Below, piece by piece: positions 26,851-35,734 of a DNA stretch of 64,000 bases. The notes beneath the pieces are model-generated. The model saw only the letters and a list, made by a program, of their open reading frames with translations. It was not told the origin of the DNA and did not search any database. The position numbers were made by a program, and so were the translations under genes. Source of the stretch: Vibrio sp. RE86 (GTDB lineage Bacteria; Pseudomonadota; Gammaproteobacteria; Enterobacterales; Vibrionaceae). The DNA lies in contig NZ_VTXI01000001.1 of the NCBI RefSeq assembly GCF_013114545.1, forward strand, positions 1 through 64,000. Direction: 5' to 3'. Positions within the stretch are counted from its first letter, which is position 1. Every line of letters starts with the position of its first letter.

Positions 26851-27498
26851 ATGATTCAAGCAAGGAGCGCGCAACCTAAGTATGAAAATCACCATTTCAA
26901 TCGTTTTTATCACCCAACTCGGGATAAACACATTGTTAAAGTCTTGCCTGGTGGGGTGTACTGCTCTGAAAAAAACGATGAGTTGATTGCGACAGGCTTG
27001 GGGTCTTGTGTTGCTGCGTGCATTTGGGACACACAACAGCATATAGGTGGGATGAACCACTTCCTCTTGCCTTTTGATAGTCAGAATCAACTTAAAGGTT
27101 GGCAGCCCGATGAGCTGACATCCACCGCTTCCCGCTATGGCAGCTATGCGATGGAAATGCTCATCAACGCTTTGATTGCAAGGGGAGCCAAGCGTGAATC
27201 ATTGCAGGTGAAGTTGTTTGGTGGGGCGCAAATGATGGGCCGTAACTCGATGATTGGCGATAAGAACGTGTCGTTTATTTTAAATTACGTCACGCAAGAG
27301 GGGTTAGAGGTCGTTGCTCAAGATTTAGGAGGTTTAGAACCACGCAAAGTGATGTTCGATCCTATCAGCGGAAAAGCATGGCTTAAGCGAATTCCGTTTA
27401 CCGAAGTGCATCACGTGCAACTCCAAGAAGAAAAATACGCTCGTCAGTTGGATAAAGAGAGTCATCGTCCGCACGATGATGACGTGGAGTTATTCTAA
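26851..27498 (+). CDS. cheD: Receptor glutamine deamidase CheD
   Basis: A 215-residue CheD with catalytic C53 in [12 protein letters not shown] and H70 in GGMNHFLLP, and the [15 protein letters not shown] region following. It deamidates receptor glutamines and often tunes CheA or CheC. The protein is extended at both ends compared with the roughly 160-residue family norm, and its last five residues are DVELF, resembling a receptor-type tether. Its stop overlaps the cheB start by one base (TAATG). Confidence 0.95.
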   Translation: MIQARSAQPKYENHHFNRFYHPTRDKHIVKVLPGGVYCSEKNDELIATGLGSCVAACIWDTQQHIGGMNHFLLPFDSQNQLKGWQPDELTSTASRYGSYAMEMLINALIARGAKRESLQVKLFGGAQMMGRNSMIGDKNVSFILNYVTQEGLEVVAQDLGGLEPRKVMFDPISGKAWLKRIPFTEVHHVQLQEEKYARQLDKESHRPHDDDVELF

Positions 27499-28538
27499 TG
27501 AAAAAAACAAAAGTATTGATCGTCGATGATTCGCCAGTGTATCGGGCACTGCTATCGGAGTTGATCGGTTCGGATCCGGATCTTGAGGTGATCGCAACGG
27601 CGGAAGATCCCTTTCAAGCAAGAGATCTGATCAAGCAGCATAATCCGGATGTGCTGACCCTTGATATTGAGATGCCAAAAATGAATGGGGTGCAGTTTCT
27701 AAAAAACTTGATGCGCCTGAGACCGATGCCGGTGGTGATGATATCGACACTCACTCAACATGGTGCAGAGGCAACGCTCGCCGCCTTAGAATATGGTGCG
27801 GTGGACTACTTCCCCAAACCTTCAGTGGACAGCACTGGAGAGATTGCTAGCGATAAAAAGCTGATCATCGATAAAGTCAAAATGGCTGCGGGAGCGAATG
27901 TCTCCTCTTCTAAGCAAGGCGTTCAATCCACAAAAGTCAGCTTACCTAAGCAGAGTGGTGATATTGAACTGATCGCGATCGGTGCGTCTACTGGCGGTAC
28001 TGAGGCGATCAAAACGGTACTTTCAATGCTGCCGAAAAATGTACCGCCGATCATTATTACTCAGCATATCAGTGCCTTATTCTCAACGTCGTTTGCTGAG
28101 CGTTTGAATGCCAATAGTGATATTCAGGTTAAAGAGTTGACCGTTAGTAAAGCGCCGCTGGTCAGCGGTTGTGCCTATCTCGCGCCGGGTGATAAACACT
28201 TGGTCGTCATTCGTCGAGGCACGCACCTTTATTGTCAGTTAGACGACCGCCCTGCGGTAAATCGTCATAAACCGTCGGTCGATGTGATGTTTGATGCGGT
28301 ATCGGAAACTGTGGGCGATAAATCCATTGGCGTCATTTTAACGGGCATGGGGCAAGATGGAGCGAAAGGGATGTTGCGCATGAAACAGCAGGGCGCCAAA
28401 ACCATCGCTCAAGATCAGGCATCTTCTGTGGTGTGGGGAATGCCAAGAGTCGCGACTGAGCTCGGTGCAGCGCAGTCTGTCGTCAGCCTTAATCAAGTGG
28501 CAGGGCAGATCTGCCACTACTTATCGCCCGATTCATAA
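27498..28538 (+). CDS. cheB: Receptor methylesterase CheB
   Basis: A 346-residue CheB. The receiver domain has phosphoacceptor D56 ([12 protein letters not shown]), and the methylesterase domain has the triad S164, H190 and D287 (GASTGG, TQHIS, GMGQDG). Phosphorylation by CheA would activate receptor demethylation. Translation is coupled to cheD by a one-base overlap. It completes the cheR-cheD-cheB adaptation set. Confidence 0.96.
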   Translation: MKKTKVLIVDDSPVYRALLSELIGSDPDLEVIATAEDPFQARDLIKQHNPDVLTLDIEMPKMNGVQFLKNLMRLRPMPVVMISTLTQHGAEATLAALEYGAVDYFPKPSVDSTGEIASDKKLIIDKVKMAAGANVSSSKQGVQSTKVSLPKQSGDIELIAIGASTGGTEAIKTVLSMLPKNVPPIIITQHISALFSTSFAERLNANSDIQVKELTVSKAPLVSGCAYLAPGDKHLVVIRRGTHLYCQLDDRPAVNRHKPSVDVMFDAVSETVGDKSIGVILTGMGQDGAKGMLRMKQQGAKTIAQDQASSVVWGMPRVATELGAAQSVVSLNQVAGQICHYLSPDS

Positions 28539-28566
28539 CGAACATAACAACGTCAGGGAAAGAACG

Positions 28567-29721
28567 ATGAACTCAATATCGAAACCAACACAAAAACGGT
28601 ACTTCATCGCAATCGGCTTACAAATCTTACTCTTATCACTTGCGATGAGTATGTCTTCGTCCGCTCTTCATGTCGCATTGATGGTTTTCGCGGCAGCCAT
28701 TCCATGGTTTGTCATTCCACGCCCGAAGGCGAAAATTGTTGCTGAAGAGTCTTCTCAATCGGCGAGCCATAAATCGGCTCCTACCATATTGCCAACCACG
28801 CTCGATGCGCTGACTGGTCAACTTCGTGAACCTCTAGATCACCAACGCAGCGTTGTTGATGAGTCGGTTGAAACGCTCAACGCGAGTTACTTTGAACTGC
28901 AAAAGCTCGCGGAAGATCAAAACCGAGTGACGACTGAGCTGGTCGAAAACCTGTTAGGTAGTAAAGAGAGCAGCAACGACATCAGCCACGTCTTGCCGAA
29001 AACCGAAGCCATTATCCGAGAGTTTGTCGATACCTTAGTCAATGTATCGGAGAAGAGTATCTCGGCGGTGCACAGTATCCACGATATGTCCGAGAAGTTA
29101 GATGCAGTATTCAAGTTACTTGAACAAGTTAGAGGCCTATCTGAGCAAACCAACTTGCTTGCTCTTAATGCGGCGATTGAGGCAGCACGTGCGGGAGATG
29201 CGGGGCGCGGCTTTGCGGTCGTTGCTCAAGAGGTGCGTAACTTGTCGGTGAAAGCTGAAGAGTTGAACAACGAGATTGAAAAAGAGATCAGTATCGCTCA
29301 GCGCACCGTGAAAGAGGCCAATAAGACCGTTGGAGAAATGGCATCGATTGATATGACCGAGGCGATTGAGTCGAAAGAGAAAGTGGATGCGATGCTCCGC
29401 GGTGTTCAACATGTGAACCAAATGGTCGAAGTCGAAGTTCAGAAAATTCATTCAAGTGGCGACCAAATTCATTCGCAAGTCGATAACGGGATACGCGCAC
29501 TCCAGTTTGCCGACATTATTGTTCAGCAGGGTGAGTATGCCTTGCAGAGCGTCAACTATTTACAGCAGTGCAGCGAGTTATGTTTGCAGTGGTCAAAGGG
29601 GCAGGTAAGCGGCGATGAATTTGCTGAGGCTGTCATAGCACTACACAACCAGATTGAGAATCGAGACGCGCCCGCGGCCTCTCAAGAGAGTATTGATGAA
29701 GGGGAAGTGGAACTGTTCTAG
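28567..29721 (+). CDS. Small membrane-anchored methyl-accepting protein
   Basis: A 384-residue receptor with two closely spaced transmembrane helices (about residues 12-30 and 33-48), essentially no periplasmic sensor, and an MCP signalling tip ([34 protein letters not shown]). It must sense from the membrane or cytoplasm, or act as a partner of the Aer2-like receptor. The ATG at 28567 with GGGAAAG upstream is chosen; an open frame continues upstream into cheB. The tail is acidic and ends EVELF, nearly the same as CheD's DVELF. Confidence 0.92.
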   Translation: MNSISKPTQKRYFIAIGLQILLLSLAMSMSSSALHVALMVFAAAIPWFVIPRPKAKIVAEESSQSASHKSAPTILPTTLDALTGQLREPLDHQRSVVDESVETLNASYFELQKLAEDQNRVTTELVENLLGSKESSNDISHVLPKTEAIIREFVDTLVNVSEKSISAVHSIHDMSEKLDAVFKLLEQVRGLSEQTNLLALNAAIEAARAGDAGRGFAVVAQEVRNLSVKAEELNNEIEKEISIAQRTVKEANKTVGEMASIDMTEAIESKEKVDAMLRGVQHVNQMVEVEVQKIHSSGDQIHSQVDNGIRALQFADIIVQQGEYALQSVNYLQQCSELCLQWSKGQVSGDEFAEAVIALHNQIENRDAPAASQESIDEGEVELF

Positions 29722-29770
29722 TTACGAAACGTAGAGTCTTACTCATCAATGAAAATCGATTAAGGGGAAC

Positions 29771-30073
29771 ATGATGACAGTAGAAGCACACATGGACAGC
29801 GGCGCTAAGCACATTACGATTTCAATCGAGGGCGCGTTTGGTTTCAATCTCGTCCAACAATTTCGCCGTTGCTATAACGATCGGCAAGAGTTCAAATTTA
29901 CCATTGATTTGAGAAAGGTGGATTACATTGATAGTGCAGGATTGGGGATGCTACTCAATATGCACAACTACCTAGGACAAGACGATGGCATGATACGAAT
30001 CACCAACACGTTGCCTCAAGTCCGCAAGATTCTCACAATCTCTCGCTTTGATAAAAAATTCGCTATTGAATAG
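29771..30073 (+). CDS. STAS anti-sigma-factor antagonist (HsbA-like)
   Basis: A 100-residue STAS domain with the intact phosphosite D54-S55-A56-G57. In partner-switch systems such as P. aeruginosa HsbA, the unphosphorylated form binds and relieves an antagonist and the phospho form does not. AAGGGG lies six bases before the ATG. The next gene encodes a receiver-phosphatase-kinase that is the obvious enzyme for writing and erasing this phosphate. The gene sits in line with the chemosensory cluster, 49 bases after the second receptor. Confidence 0.88.
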   Translation: MMTVEAHMDSGAKHITISIEGAFGFNLVQQFRRCYNDRQEFKFTIDLRKVDYIDSAGLGMLLNMHNYLGQDDGMIRITNTLPQVRKILTISRFDKKFAIE

Positions 30074-30087
30074 TGGTGGAGTCGCCA

Positions 30088-31785
30088 ATGAATGTAATGA
30101 TTGTTGATGACCATGAGACCAACCGAGAACTGTGCCGCTTTATGCTCAGCCATTTGGTGGAGACAATAACCACGTTTGAAAATGGTGAAGGTGTGGTTGA
30201 GGCAATGGCTGAAATGGAAAGCTTGCCTGACATTATTTTGCTTGATGTGATGATGCCGATAAAAGATGGCATAACAACAGCACAAGAGATCCGCCAAGCA
30301 TTTCCATCTGTTCATATCCCGATCATCTTTCTTACTGTGCTTGATGATCATGCCTCTTTTGAACGTTGTTTAACTTACGGCGATGACTTTATCCTCAAGC
30401 CTGTTGAACGAAGCGTATTGATTGCCAAAGTACAGGCGCACTACCGAATTGTGAGAATGCATAATGAGGTAATGGAGCAACGTGATGAGTTAAGTCAGTT
30501 CCATGAGCAAGTACGCTACGACTATGCGATTGCGGAGTCTATTTTTTCTAATTTGATGCACGAGATGAGCTCACAGGTACAAAACATCTACGGCATCAAT
30601 TATCTATCGACCCCTTCGACTGTGTTCAATGGCGATTTGATCGTCGTCGCTAACCGCCCTCATGGTGGTGTTTATGTGATGATTGCAGATGCGACGGGGC
30701 ACGGTCTGCCTGCCGCGATTTCTGCTATTCCCGCTACACGTGCGTTTTTCTCTATGGCCGCGAAAGGGCTGTCACTGGGCGAGATTGCACGAGAAATCAA
30801 TGAAGTCTTAGTGCGTTTCCTACCGATGGGCATGATGCTAGCAGCCAGTATTTTTGAAGTACGCGCTAATGGCTTTGAAGTTTCATGGTGGGGAGGCGGC
30901 TTACCTGATGGCTATTTGATTGATAGAGACGGCACTATTATTCGCCGCTTAACCTCGACTCACATGCCGCTCGGTGTACTCGAAACACATGAGTTTGAGG
31001 CGAATATTACCCACTATAAACTGGAACCTGACCAGCAAATTATCTGTTATACCGATGGGGTGATTGAAGCGACGAATGAGAACGGAGAGCAGTTCGGCCA
31101 AGAACGTTTAGAAAACGCGCTACAAGCGGAACTGGCAATTATCCCAACTTTGTATGATTCGGTAAGAAGCTTTGCCCATAAGTCGGTAGGCGACGACTTG
31201 TCGATTCTTGCAATGACGTTCCCTATTTCGAATGTGAATACTCAAGTCCCCCCACCAAGCCAACAACACCAGAATCAAATCCCAATTCAGTCAAGGTTAA
31301 AGCTCACTGGAGAGGTGATTCGACGCGTGACTGTGATGGCTGAAGTCCGCAAGTTCCTAATGGGAATTCTACATGGAGGTGTGCACCTCGATCTGATTTG
31401 CTCCGTTTTGTCTGAGCTGTTCGCGAATGCGATTGAGCACGGGCTTTTGCGTTTGGACTCTAGCATTAAAGAGGAGTCTGACGGGTTCTTTCTGTTTTAT
31501 CAGCTAAGGGAGGAGAAGCTAAAAGAGCTCAATGACGACGCCTATGTTGTGTTGAATATTGATTTTGACCCTGCGGCTGAGAGAGTCGTGATGGTGCTTG
31601 AACACAATGGAGTGGGGTTTGACTATAAAAAGCGTTTTGATACTTCAGACCCACTATCGACGCATGGGCGTGGGATAGTCTTAGCTTCAGAGCTTTGTGA
31701 CTCATTAGAATATTCAAACCATGGTTTGACGGTGACCGCCGTGTACTCGTTAGGCGCGACGCACCATTTTCCTAGCTCTAGCTAA
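30088..31785 (+). CDS. Response regulator with PP2C phosphatase and RsbW-like kinase domains (HsbR-like)
   Basis: A 565-residue three-domain regulator. A receiver (about 1-125, D53) is followed by a SpoIIE/PP2C phosphatase (about 165-390, with IADATGHGLPAA, YTDGVIEA and VGDDLSILAM) and an anti-sigma-type HATPase (about 430-560, with SELFANAIEHG and THGRGIVLASEL). This order is that of P. aeruginosa HsbR, whose phosphatase and serine-kinase activities act on the STAS protein HsbA. The ATG at 30088 with GGAG upstream is preferred to GTG codons at 30073/30076. CheA of this cluster may phosphorylate the receiver, which is inference. Confidence 0.92.
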   Translation: MNVMIVDDHETNRELCRFMLSHLVETITTFENGEGVVEAMAEMESLPDIILLDVMMPIKDGITTAQEIRQAFPSVHIPIIFLTVLDDHASFERCLTYGDDFILKPVERSVLIAKVQAHYRIVRMHNEVMEQRDELSQFHEQVRYDYAIAESIFSNLMHEMSSQVQNIYGINYLSTPSTVFNGDLIVVANRPHGGVYVMIADATGHGLPAAISAIPATRAFFSMAAKGLSLGEIAREINEVLVRFLPMGMMLAASIFEVRANGFEVSWWGGGLPDGYLIDRDGTIIRRLTSTHMPLGVLETHEFEANITHYKLEPDQQIICYTDGVIEATNENGEQFGQERLENALQAELAIIPTLYDSVRSFAHKSVGDDLSILAMTFPISNVNTQVPPPSQQHQNQIPIQSRLKLTGEVIRRVTVMAEVRKFLMGILHGGVHLDLICSVLSELFANAIEHGLLRLDSSIKEESDGFFLFYQLREEKLKELNDDAYVVLNIDFDPAAERVVMVLEHNGVGFDYKKRFDTSDPLSTHGRGIVLASELCDSLEYSNHGLTVTAVYSLGATHHFPSSS

Positions 31786-31789
31786 CGTT

Positions 31790-31804
31790 ATTTACAGTGT
31801 AAAA
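31790..31804. other. parS2 centromere-like site 6
   Basis: ATTTACAGTGTAAAA fits the parS2 consensus. It lies four bases after the stop codon of the HsbR-like gene, 17 kb from the origin iterons. Confidence 0.87.
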
Positions 31805-31905
31805 ACGGTGGCAAGTGATGTACGCCTTAATTTGTCACATTTGTGATACATGAAACAAAGGAAATTACATAAAATTAAATCAGGATGTAGGTAAGGTTAA
31901 ATGAC

Positions 31906-33585
31906 ATGTGGGATAAGTTTGTTGCTTTTTCTGAAGACCAGAATCAAGTTCTTGCGAAGTTAACTACAGATATAGTGGTAGATAACAATTTTGATACTCG
32001 TGGTTTAGATGAAGCATTGGTTAACCTTGAAGCGGATAGCTATTTCGTATTGGAGGATGAGGTTGCGCGCTTTATTAACCTCGCCAAAGAGATGAAGAGT
32101 GAAGCTTACGTAGGGATAGCGATCGCTGAGGTAAGGGATGCAACCGTAGAGGTCATCTTATCTGATCACGATATGCTTGCGAGCATGTTGGTGACTGGTG
32201 CCTACAAAGGTAACCCACTTAAAGGTCCACAAATTGTTCAGGCTTTAGCGCAAGCGCATGTGACGAAAGGTATCAACAAACTTGCTCTAAAAAAAGTACT
32301 CGTCGTTAGCCATCAACTCAAACCTGGTGAAACCTATACTCAGCCTGTTGCGAAAGGTAAGAATCCCGTCCAAGGCGCCGATGCGAAATTTACTCCCCTT
32401 GTTAAAGACCCAACCAAACAAGTGCTTGCCCCTAAAGAGACCGAACAAGAGGGGAAGGTCGATATGCTCAATTTGGGTGAGACCATTAACGTGTCTGAAA
32501 ATGATCCACTGATGAAGCGTATCCCTGCCACTAAAGGAACGGCGGGTATGACGGTTCAAGGTAAAGTCATTCCACCGAAACCCGGTAATGACGCCATGAT
32601 CTCAGCGGGTAAAGGGACCAAAGTTTCACCAGACAATCCAAATCTACTTCTCGCTGCTGTATCGGGTATGCCGATTATTAAAGAGCGTGGTGTCGAGGTT
32701 GAAGATGCCCTATGTTTGCCGACGATCGGTGTGGCGACTGGGCATGTGAAATTTAAAGGCAACGTAGTTGTGCTTGGCGATATTGAATCGGATATGGTCG
32801 TGAGAGCAACCGGTTCACTGACGGTTGGCGGTTTTATTGAGTCTGCGGATGTGCAAGCACAAGGGGATATTGAAGTCGCGAAAGGGATCATCGGCCACAA
32901 TGTTTCTGAAGATCAGCCAAAGAGTTGCATCGTTAAATCTGGCGGTTCGATCAAAGCCAATTATGCGCAATTCTGTGAGCTTCAAGCCGGTAATGACATC
33001 AACTTGAGTGTTCACTGTATGAACAGCGAAGTTCGATGTGGCCATGATTTAGTCGTATCAGATGCGGGTGAAAAGCAAGGCACGTTGAGTGGTGGGCACG
33101 CTAAAGTTGGTGGCAAGGTAACGTGTGTCAACTTAGGTGTTGAGGGAGATACCGCCACGTCTGTTCAAGCTTTTGCGCGATTCCAGATGTTCAAAGATCG
33201 TCAAGCTAAACTCAAAGATCAGTATAAGCTGGCTCAAGAGCAAACGATGGATATTATTCGCCGTGAACTTGAGTTAAAGAAAACACCTAAAGCGGAACGA
33301 ACACCAGAACAAGAAGAGCAGCTAGAGAGTGATAAGCAAAAAGCCAATGCGCATCTTGAGAAAGTTAAATTTGCCCGTGATACGAATGAGCAAGAGTTAG
33401 AGTCAGGCTTAGAAGTTTACAACATCGAGGTGAAGAACAAGGTTTATACCCATGTGACGGTTCAATTTGGGGAAGAGAAAGTTACGACGAAACGTGTGCA
33501 TGGCGCGAGCATTTTTTCGTTCAACCAGTTTGAAATCAAGTGCTCTTCGATGTTTGAAGAAGAGGATCTTGAGCAGGACGCCTAG
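31906..33585 (+). CDS. FapA family (DUF342) polymer-forming protein
   Basis: A 559-residue DUF342 protein: an N-terminal mixed domain, then the glycine-rich right-handed beta-helix (about 260-410; for example GNVVVLGDIESDMVVRATGSLTVGGFIESADVQAQGDIEV) and a C-terminal coiled coil rich in Glu/Lys/Gln (about 425-510). FapA is called flagellar assembly protein A, and DUF342 proteins elsewhere affect polar flagellation and cell-surface polymers. No other flagellar gene is near. It follows the HsbR-like gene by 120 bases and may have its own promoter. Role here unknown. Confidence 0.88.
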   Translation: MWDKFVAFSEDQNQVLAKLTTDIVVDNNFDTRGLDEALVNLEADSYFVLEDEVARFINLAKEMKSEAYVGIAIAEVRDATVEVILSDHDMLASMLVTGAYKGNPLKGPQIVQALAQAHVTKGINKLALKKVLVVSHQLKPGETYTQPVAKGKNPVQGADAKFTPLVKDPTKQVLAPKETEQEGKVDMLNLGETINVSENDPLMKRIPATKGTAGMTVQGKVIPPKPGNDAMISAGKGTKVSPDNPNLLLAAVSGMPIIKERGVEVEDALCLPTIGVATGHVKFKGNVVVLGDIESDMVVRATGSLTVGGFIESADVQAQGDIEVAKGIIGHNVSEDQPKSCIVKSGGSIKANYAQFCELQAGNDINLSVHCMNSEVRCGHDLVVSDAGEKQGTLSGGHAKVGGKVTCVNLGVEGDTATSVQAFARFQMFKDRQAKLKDQYKLAQEQTMDIIRRELELKKTPKAERTPEQEEQLESDKQKANAHLEKVKFARDTNEQELESGLEVYNIEVKNKVYTHVTVQFGEEKVTTKRVHGASIFSFNQFEIKCSSMFEEEDLEQDA

Positions 33586-33614
33586 TCATCTAAGACCAAT
33601 AGCTAGACGGTTTG

Positions 33615-33890
33615 TTATCGGTGTTGGCAGCTAGTGCAGCCTCGACATGCTGAGCGGGTATGCTTATCAAGACGGCCACGCTGAATTTTACAATAGGCAT
33701 TTTTAAGAGCCCGGCGACCGGAGAACCAGTCGTCGGGCTTTTCTAATAGTAGATAGCCGTTGAAGCGCTTCACCAGTGGGATTCGATACTCATCAATAAA
33801 CTTGCTGTCAAAGCCTATTTCAAAGTAGTCCAACGCCTCTTCAATAGAAGTAAAGCTGGCGATTTTTTCTTGAATAGTCGTCTGACTCAT
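33615..33890 (-). CDS. NifW-like small protein
   Basis: A 91-residue protein resembling NifW, the nitrogenase-stabilising protein: SIEEALDYFEIGFD, then LVKRFNGYL, and an ALKNAY segment occur in family order. The C-terminus carries a cysteine cluster (CRGCTSC) that could bind metal and that I do not associate with NifW. No nitrogenase gene is in the window. The start overlaps the upstream exonuclease stop by one base, so it is translationally coupled to a DEDDh exonuclease and probably has a non-nitrogenase role. Confidence 0.75.
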   Translation of the reverse strand: MSQTTIQEKIASFTSIEEALDYFEIGFDSKFIDEYRIPLVKRFNGYLLLEKPDDWFSGRRALKNAYCKIQRGRLDKHTRSACRGCTSCQHR

Positions 33891-34510
33891 TATGCTATCT
33901 GGCGTTGTTTCTCTAACAGCTTTTCAATCGCCGATTTGCTTGTTTTACCGATTTTCTGCATCAAATCAAACGAAGGTGTTTGGATACCTTGCTGTTTGAG
34001 TCCATCAAGCATGAGTAACCAAAGTTTGGCGGTCATTTGAGAGTCGGCCAACGCTCGGTGAAAGACGCCGTCGTTGTCGATTTGCATGTATCGAACCAAA
34101 TCACCCAATTTGTGGCTGGTGGCTTGCTGATTCAATCGGCGAGAGACCAGTAGCGAACAGGCAAATTCACCTTTGCACTCTAAGTTTAAGTGCTCAAATT
34201 CGGCATCCAAAAAGCGCTTATCAAAAGAGGCGTTGTGGGCGACCAGATTGTCGTTGCCAATAAAGTGATAGAAGTCAGTCATTACTTCGGCGCAGCTAGG
34301 CGCGGTCGCAAGCATATTGTTGGTGATGCCAGTGTAACCCTCGATGAAAGAGCTCACACGAAACCCAGGGTTCATCAATTGCTGAAAGGTATCGACGACT
34401 TCGCCATCAACCAGTTTGACTGCACCGATTTCAATCGCGCGATCCCCCATGTTTGGGGATAAACCCGTTGTCTCAAAGTCGAGTACGATAACGGAGTTAG
34501 CTGATGACAT
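33890..34510 (-). CDS. DnaQ-like 3'-5' exonuclease (DEDDh)
   Basis: About 206 residues containing all DEDDh catalytic motifs: D-x-E in VLDFETTGLSP, HNASFDKRFLD, and H-x4-D in HRALADSQMTAKL. It resembles the proofreading epsilon family but lacks the polymerase-binding tail, so it may be a stand-alone RNA or DNA nuclease. The ATG at 34510 with AAGG upstream starts exactly before the fold; a longer frame to 34570 adds an unrelated leader. It is coupled to the NifW-like gene downstream. Confidence 0.9.
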   Translation of the reverse strand: MSSANSVIVLDFETTGLSPNMGDRAIEIGAVKLVDGEVVDTFQQLMNPGFRVSSFIEGYTGITNNMLATAPSCAEVMTDFYHFIGNDNLVAHNASFDKRFLDAEFEHLNLECKGEFACSLLVSRRLNQQATSHKLGDLVRYMQIDNDGVFHRALADSQMTAKLWLLMLDGLKQQGIQTPSFDLMQKIGKTSKSAIEKLLEKQRQIA

Positions 34511-34560
34511 AAGTAGATACCTTAGCTGTAAGAGAAGCGAGTAACCTGAGGTTAAAAACA

Positions 34561-34586
34561 AACCGCCCATCGAACAGGATGGGCGG
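34561..34586 (-). terminator. Intrinsic terminator after the homocysteine methyltransferase gene
   Basis: CCGCCCATC (34562-34570) pairs with GATGGGCGG (34577-34585), and the minus strand continues TTTGTTTTT. It separates the methyltransferase from the exonuclease gene, though the stem overlaps the exonuclease leader. Confidence 0.85.
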
Positions 34587-34630
34587 GGGCGCTAGTTTAC
34601 ACGGTTTAGCTTTCGCTGTCCTTATCTAGG

Positions 34631-35539
34631 TCAACAGCCCCTAGCCATCGAGCGTTTCCAATCACTCAGCGCTTGAATATGTTCAGGCCCGATACCGCAG
34701 CAACCACCCAGAATGTTTGCTCCGAGTTGGTGCCATTGTTGACAGTAGTTCAAATAGTCTTGAGGAGTGAGCTCTCGCATGCCTTGAATGGTGTCATTCG
34801 CTTCATGTTCGTTGCCGATCGGTGCAAAGTTATTGGCATAGACACCAATGTCCAGCTCTATCTTATTCTGTTCGAGAACCTCTCGAGTGTCGCGCAGTGC
34901 TTGCGCCATGACTTCAGGAATTGAACAGTTGAAATAGATTCCTGACGCCTTGGTTGCGCACAGCTGTTGGACGGCCTCTTTAACACTTTCTCCTGAACGA
35001 ATTTTCGCAGTGCTATCGACTTCGTCTTGAAGAGAGAATGCGTAGTAACAAGGCTTCTCACTCGGATCGAGTACCGCTTGAATAGCGGTTAACTCTTCAA
35101 TGCTTGAGATGGTTTCAGCTATCCAGAGATCAACGAAAGGCGCTTGGGCGTCGTGCAGAGTTTGGAATATTTCTTGCCCTTCTTTGGGCTTAAAAAGGTC
35201 AGGTCGATAGCTGCCGAACGCAGGAGGAATAGCACCTGCCACAACGACTTTATTTGTCGCTTGCTGCACTTCTTTATGGGCTATCTCTGCGGCTTGCCTT
35301 GCGAGGTTGGCACCATCCGTTTGGTAAAGATCATCACCTAAGTGAAAAGGGACGCATGCATAACTGTTGGCAATAATGATTTCAGCGCCAGCATGGATAA
35401 AATTTCGGTGAGCTTTTGCGACAAGTTCGGGGGACTCTATCAGCGCTTGTGCACTCCAAAGAGGTTGAGAAAACGGCGCGCCCATTCGTTTTAGTTCTCG
35501 GCCCATTCCGCCATCAAGTATGGTGATTTTGTTCATCAT
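34631..35539 (-). CDS. Homocysteine S-methyltransferase
   Basis: A 302-residue zinc-dependent methyltransferase of the MmuM type. It transfers a methyl group from S-methylmethionine or S-adenosylmethionine to homocysteine to give methionine. The barrel starts with ILDGGMGRELKRMG, and the zinc cysteines are in YFNCSIPEV and LGGCCGIGPEHI. No S-methylmethionine permease gene is adjacent. It is monocistronic with a terminator 45 bases downstream. Two in-frame ATG codons stand at the start. Confidence 0.9.
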   Translation of the reverse strand: MMNKITILDGGMGRELKRMGAPFSQPLWSAQALIESPELVAKAHRNFIHAGAEIIIANSYACVPFHLGDDLYQTDGANLARQAAEIAHKEVQQATNKVVVAGAIPPAFGSYRPDLFKPKEGQEIFQTLHDAQAPFVDLWIAETISSIEELTAIQAVLDPSEKPCYYAFSLQDEVDSTAKIRSGESVKEAVQQLCATKASGIYFNCSIPEVMAQALRDTREVLEQNKIELDIGVYANNFAPIGNEHEANDTIQGMRELTPQDYLNYCQQWHQLGANILGGCCGIGPEHIQALSDWKRSMARGC

Positions 35540-35631
35540 CAGGATTCTGTACTACATCTGTATTAGCTCGATAATTAACGATTTTGGAAGATTGATCAAA
35601 CATTCTCTCGACTCATTATAGGATTTGACAT

Positions 35632-35680
35632 AGGTATAATGATCGTTCTACTCTATGTAGGTAGAATGAACGTTATACCT
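35632..35680. promoter_or_regulatory. Long inverted repeat, probable TetR operator
   Basis: The right arm GTAGAATGAACGTTATACCT (35661-35680) and the reverse complement of the left arm, GTAGAACGATCATTATACCT (35632-35651), agree at 17 of 20 positions with a 9-base spacer. The repeat lies 54 bases upstream of the TetR-family gene and is the only large palindrome there. Autorepression by that regulator is inferred. Confidence 0.75.
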
Positions 35681-35734
35681 TTGGGTTGGTGAATCTATTA
35701 GGTCAACCGATCTATTGGCAATGAGAGAGCAACT

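Noticed and set aside
33615..33890. Nitrogen fixation capacity suggested by the NifW-like gene
   Set aside because: No nif structural genes are present in the window, and NifW-like proteins occur in non-diazotrophs.
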